A program made the translations under genes and the position numbers. This document shows, piece after piece, positions 60,601 through 64,000 of a stretch of DNA of 64,000 nucleotides (position 1 is the first letter of the stretch; every line of letters begins with the position of its first letter). The notes below the pieces were generated by a model. The model made no database searches. It was not told the origin of the DNA and saw only the letters and a program-made list of their open reading frames with translations. The DNA lies in assembly GCA_008330645.1 (NCBI GenBank), contig VLTN01000009.1:434001-498000 (forward strand). The letters are read 5' to 3'. The DNA is from Cafeteria roenbergensis. Its lineage: Eukaryota; Sar; Bigyra; Bicosoecida; Cafeteriaceae.

Positions 60601-61365
60601 CGCGTCGTCGCTAAGCAGCACCACAGCGTCGCTGTCGTCCTCCTCCTCCTCCTGCGCAGCCCCCCCGCCCGTCGGCCCCCCCCTGCCCGCCGAGGCCCCC
60701 TGCCGCGCCCCTCCGTTCGAGCCAGACAACGTCAGGGGCTCGTCCTTCACACGAACATCATCCTCCCTCCGAGCGGCTTGCGGCAGAGTCACTTCGCCCT
60801 GCAGAGCGACACCTCGCTTCCTTGCCCTTTCCGCCCGGCGAGCTGCAGTGTCGCTTGCCCGGCCGCGAAAGTGGCGGTACAGGCTCCAAGCACACACCGC
60901 CATGGCGTCCACTTGCCGGAGCAGACGCGCAGCTTTGGGGGCGCCTGCCTTGGCGGCGCCCAGTCTCATCGACGCCGCCATCGGTCGCCCAGAGCGAATC
61001 GCGGCGACTGCAAGTTGCTTGGCCGCCTGCTCCCAAGCAGCAACGGTCTGGTCTCGCTTGCTCAAGAGCATGCCTGCAACAGCCACGGCGTGCGCAGACA
61101 CGGGGACGTTTCCCGGCTCCACCATGCCCAGGGCGCCCAATGCGAAGCGGGCCTCCCGCAGCGACCCTTCCTCGGACGCCTCGCCGCAGCCCACCTCTCT
61201 GAAGGAGAGCCGCAGCCGCTGGTCCCACCTGCAAACGCTTCGATTCGCGCGGGGTGGGGGGGCAACTGCAGCTGAAATGAAAGCGACGGCGGCGGCACTG
61301 GCCAGGCTGCGCTGCCAAGGCGTCGGCCACCAAGAGGCTCACTGGCTCCGCGCAAAGGACACCAT
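57637..61365 (-). CDS. Large acidic protein with SUMO-interaction-like motifs
   Basis: About 1,204 residues in two exons: 61365..61343 (23 nt) and 61228..57637; intron 114 bp (GTGAGC...TTGCAG), phase 2, giving MVSFARSQ/WDQRLRLSFREVG. The N-terminal 120 residues look ordered and helical. A long acidic tract (nt about 60170-60440, runs of Asp/Glu with Cys and His) follows a hydrophobic-acidic motif DSDAVVLLSDDADE. The middle and C-terminal parts are Ala/Leu/Gly-rich helices of no recognised fold. The protein ends DDDDDDDDVVVLE. Both hydrophobic patches next to acidic residues fit the SUMO-interaction motif pattern (V/I-x-V/I-V/I/L). A nuclear role is therefore plausible but unproven. The start is 169 bp from that of TBCE on the opposite strand. 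Confidence 0.72.
60170..60440 (-). repeat. Acidic codon repeat (GAC/GAG/GAT)
   Basis: Imperfect trinucleotide and hexanucleotide repetition on the minus strand coding an unbroken acidic tract, including two near-identical GDDEEDGDDEEEDDEHDEED-like blocks. On the + strand it yields an artefactual Leu/Ile/Val-rich open frame. Confidence 0.8.
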
Positions 61366-61534
61366 CGAAGTTACCCGCGCGCCCCGGGCCGGGCTGCGCG
61401 GGCCTTTCTTGGGGTTGCCGTGCGCAAGCGAGTGCACAAGGAGCCACGGCCGGCAGAGCTCGCCGTTGTTGCGTGCGGCCGCGAGCCGGAACGCTGGCCA
61501 CTGCCTGTGGCCCAGGAGGGGCGGGTTTGCAGGG
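61366..61534. promoter_or_regulatory. Bidirectional promoter acidic-protein gene / TBCE
   Basis: A 169-bp gap between two divergent start codons, expected to carry both promoters and leaders. Confidence 0.55.
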
Positions 61535-64000
61535 ATGGCCGCGGCTGATGGTGCAGACGCCGCCTCCGACATTCGCATCGGAGACAGGGTCCGTGACAAG
61601 TCCGGGAACCGCGCCACAGTCCGCTACCTTGGTCCCGTTGCCACATCAAAATCTGCCGACGCCGTTTACGTCGGTGAGCCTGCGACCGCACGGCTGCGGC
61701 GCGCCCCGCCTCCCCTCCTGCCCCGTCGCTGGTTGCTGCGGGCGCTGTTCGTCGCTCTGCTCCAGCCAGCCCGCGGACGAGCCCGCGCGCCCGGCACTCC
61801 GCCCGTTCGGCTTTCCTGCCGGAATGCTGGCCGTCGAGAATGCCTCGGCGTCCTGGCCTCGGCCGTTGCCTTGCCCGATCGTCGCGCGCGAGCGTGCTCC
61901 CTGCCATGTTTTTGGACGCAGGTGTAGAGTGGGACGCCGAGGGCCGCGGAAAGAACGACGGCTCCGTTGTGACCGACGCTGGCGAGACGGTTCGCTATTT
62001 CGAGTGCGAGCCGGGCATGGGCAGCTTCCTCAAGGCCAAGCTGGTCGACCGCGGCGTCAACCTCGTCAGCGCCCTGGAAGAGAAGTATGTGGACTCCACG
62101 CAGGGGGGCGGAGAGGTCATTGCCGAGAGCGGGGAGGCCGTGGAGGTCATTCTCGTCGGCGAGGACGAGGCCCGGCGCCGGCAGCAGCTCCACCGCCTGT
62201 GGAACGTCGCTCTGCTCAGCAAAGGAGTCTCTCGCATCGATGCGGACACAGTTGCGTCTGCTGCACCGAGCCTCGTCGAGCTCGACTTGAGCTCCAACCT
62301 GCTCTGCCGGTGGACCGACATTGCGGCGCTGGGGGCAGGGGCCCCCAAACTCCGCACGCTAAACCTCTCGGGCAATGCCATGTCGCGCCCCACCCCGGCC
62401 GACGCGGCCTCCCTCGCCGCCACGCCCCTTGCCAGGCTCGGCGTCCTCGTGCTGAGCGGTTGCGGAGTCACCGTGTCAGACCTCCTCGTCCTCCGCCCGG
62501 CAGCGGCCTTCCCTGCCCTGAGAGAGCTCCACCTGGCCAGCAACTGCATCCGCGGAATCGAAGCCTCCGAGCCGGGGGCAGCCGCCGCCCAGCCTGCGGA
62601 CAAATCCGCAGCCCCCAGCGCGGCAGAGCCCACCGAACGCGAAACCGCTGACCAGCTAGCCGCGGCCCTTCCCCGCCTCGAGACGCTCAACCTGTCCGGA
62701 AACGCCCTCACCTCCTGGTCCCACATCTGGCGCCTGAGCCGCCTGCCCAGCCTCCAGCGCCTCATCCTCGCCGGCAACGCCCTCACGGAGGCCGCCTACG
62801 GACCGTCGCTCGCCGCTGCGTGGCCCCTCCCCGCAGAGCTGCCCCAGGAAAAGGCCCCTGAGTACTCGCTCCGAGTGGCGAACCGGCTCTACCCGTGCGA
62901 AACCGCCGTCGAGGCAGCGCCCACCCCCGCCGCCGCTGCCGCTGCGGCTGCGGCTGCCGGCTCTGCCGCCGTGGCGGGCGGATCGCCCCCCTCGGCTCTG
63001 CCCTTCGCGTCCCTCACTTCGCTCACGCTGTCCGACAACCCCATCGCGTCGTGGGACAGCGTGACGGCGCTGGCCGCCTTCCCCGCGCTCACCGCGCTGC
63101 GTGTGTCCGGCGCCGGCGTCGTGGGCGAGCTCGGCAGCAACCGGGCGCGCCTGGAGGTGGTCGCCCGCCTGGCCTCCGTACGCACGCTCAACGGCTCTGA
63201 AGTTCGCCCCAGGGAACGGGAGGACGCAGAGAAGGCATACGTGCGCCGCGTGTGCCACGAAACCGCAGCGGCCGCGGAGAAGCCAACCTTCGCCGAGGCG
63301 GTGGGCGTGGAGGCGGACAAGCTGGAGGAGCTCGTGACCGACGTCGTGGCAGCCCGCGCAACCGCGCCTTCCGGCGACGCAGCGCGGAGCGCCCCCGGCA
63401 GCGGGGCAGACGCTGCGGCCGCGACCGTGTCTGACGGCGCAGACGCTGCGGCCGCAGTGGCAGCCGCCCACCCTCGGCTGTTCCCTCTCATGCTGCGGCA
63501 CGGAGAGGTGGCTGCTGCCGCGCGCGACACCGGGCCCAAGACGATGGGCTCCTCGACGGTGTCCGTCACCATCAGGTCCATGGCGGGGGCGTCCTCCGCC
63601 ATGGATCCCATCGCAAAGCGCCTCCCGGGCTCCATGACCGTGCTCACGCTCAAGCAGCTGGCAGCGAGGGCCTTCAAGGGCGACGTTGCAATGTGCCGCC
63701 TGTCCTTCCGGGACGGCAAGGTGAGTGGCCCCGCGCGGCGCACCCGCCAGCCCCCCCTCAACAGCCTCCCCCACCAACCCCCCCCACCAGATCCCCCGCC
63801 CGCGCGCCTCGCTGCCCCCTCCCCCCCTCCCCCCCCCTTCATTCCTTCCCATCCCCTTCCTCGCGCCCGGCACGCGCGTGCTTAGTCGCGCACTCCTGCC
63901 CTGACCCCTTCGCCAAGGCCCTGCGCCCTCGCTCCCCTGGCCACCGCAGGACGCCTACCCCACACCCCTGGACGACGACTCAAAGCCGCTCACCTACTTC
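61535..64000 (+). CDS. TBCE: Tubulin-specific chaperone E, 3' end outside window
   Basis: Exons 61535..61673, 61922..63720 and 63950..>64000; introns 248 bp (GTGAGC...ACGCAG, phase 1) and 229 bp (GTGAGT...CCGCAG, phase 0). About 663 residues are visible. Residues 1-75 form a CAP-Gly domain completed by splicing: IRIGDRVRDKSGNRATVRYL, then VGVEWDAEGRGKNDGSV with the GKNDG tubulin/EB-binding loop. Leucine-rich repeats follow (LVELDLSSNLL, LRTLNLSGNAM, LRELHLASNCI, LETLNLSGNAL, LQRLILAGNAL). The C-terminal ubiquitin-like domain begins near MTVLTLKQLAARAFKG and continues in the last exon (…TPLDDDSKPLTYF), where the window ends. TBCE releases α-tubulin during tubulin heterodimer assembly with cofactors A-D. 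Ala-rich insertions lengthen the LRR and linker regions. Confidence 0.94.
63721..63949 (+). other. TBCE intron 2 with C-rich runs
   Basis: A 229-bp intron (GTGAGT...CCGCAG) containing several runs of 7-8 C between 63755 and 63840, strongly pyrimidine-biased compared with other introns here. Reading through it meets a stop, while splicing keeps the ubiquitin-like domain in phase. Confidence 0.8.

Noticed and set aside
59644-61275. Plus-strand open frame that looks like a Leu/Val/Ile-rich membrane protein
   Set aside because: It is the reverse complement of the Asp/Glu codon tract of the acidic protein. The hydrophobicity is a mechanical result of that tract, and there is no other gene-like feature.
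1-64000. Searched for low-GC islands, transposase, reverse transcriptase or integrase remnants
   Set aside because: Composition is uniformly GC-rich in coding DNA and no such domain or terminal repeat was seen, so no mobile or virus-derived element is called.

Overview
This is nuclear DNA from a eukaryote with a very GC-rich, gene-dense genome. Evidence: spliceosomal introns with a uniform GTGAG...YGCAG form, and eukaryote-specific proteins (UFD1, LIS1, FOR20, tubulin cofactor E, Tudor-SN, PP1 inhibitor-3, a VPS9-domain protein). The FOR20, LIS1 and TBCE genes point to a flagellate. The TmcB/TmcC-like PAS receptor and the extreme GC point to a heterotrophic protist, and a bicosoecid stramenopile such as Cafeteria would fit; that is inference, not shown by the sequence. 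All three stop codons end genes, so the code looks standard. I see no transposon, retroelement, viral island, CRISPR array, rRNA or confident tRNA. Because stops are rare at this GC, many long open frames on the opposite strand are shadows.

I call 22 protein genes, two cut by the window edges. Left to right: LRR protein (+, open at left); armadillo-like protein (-); giant EDRF1-like protein (-); a 1.2-kb spacer; TmcB/TmcC-like multi-pass PAS protein (+); UFD1 (-); VPS9 Rab-GEF-like protein (+); divergent UFD1-like paralogue (+); AidB-type acyl-CoA dehydrogenase (-); SPFH/band-7 protein (-); Tudor-SN (+); PPP1R11/inhibitor-3 (+); PYROXD2-like oxidoreductase (-); aspartoacylase (-); secreted Cys-rich CxC protein (-); secreted sialidase (+); mitochondrial RAP-like protein (-); coiled-coil protein (-); FOR20/CEP20 (-); LIS1 (+); F-box plus zinc-ribbon protein (-); acidic protein with SUMO-interaction-like motifs (-); tubulin cofactor E (+, open at right).

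Exon structures were rebuilt by joining frames at GT/AG sites where protein homology and codon phase both agree. This gave 27 introns of about 89-391 bp; 26 start GTGAG and one (Tudor-SN) starts GTGCGT. They crowd at the 5' end of genes, with coding first exons as short as 7, 23, 44, 46 and 49 nt.

Themes: two UFD1-family genes flank a Rab-GEF gene at 21.7-31.3 kb. FOR20 and LIS1, both LisH-type microtubule proteins, are head to head, with TBCE 6 kb further on. A sialidase and a CxC-repeat secreted protein share a 110-bp divergent promoter. I found no convincing wholly new multi-gene system. The best leads are the UFD1 pair (one with a UIM-like tail), the secreted pair, and the F-box protein with a TFIIS-like ribbon.
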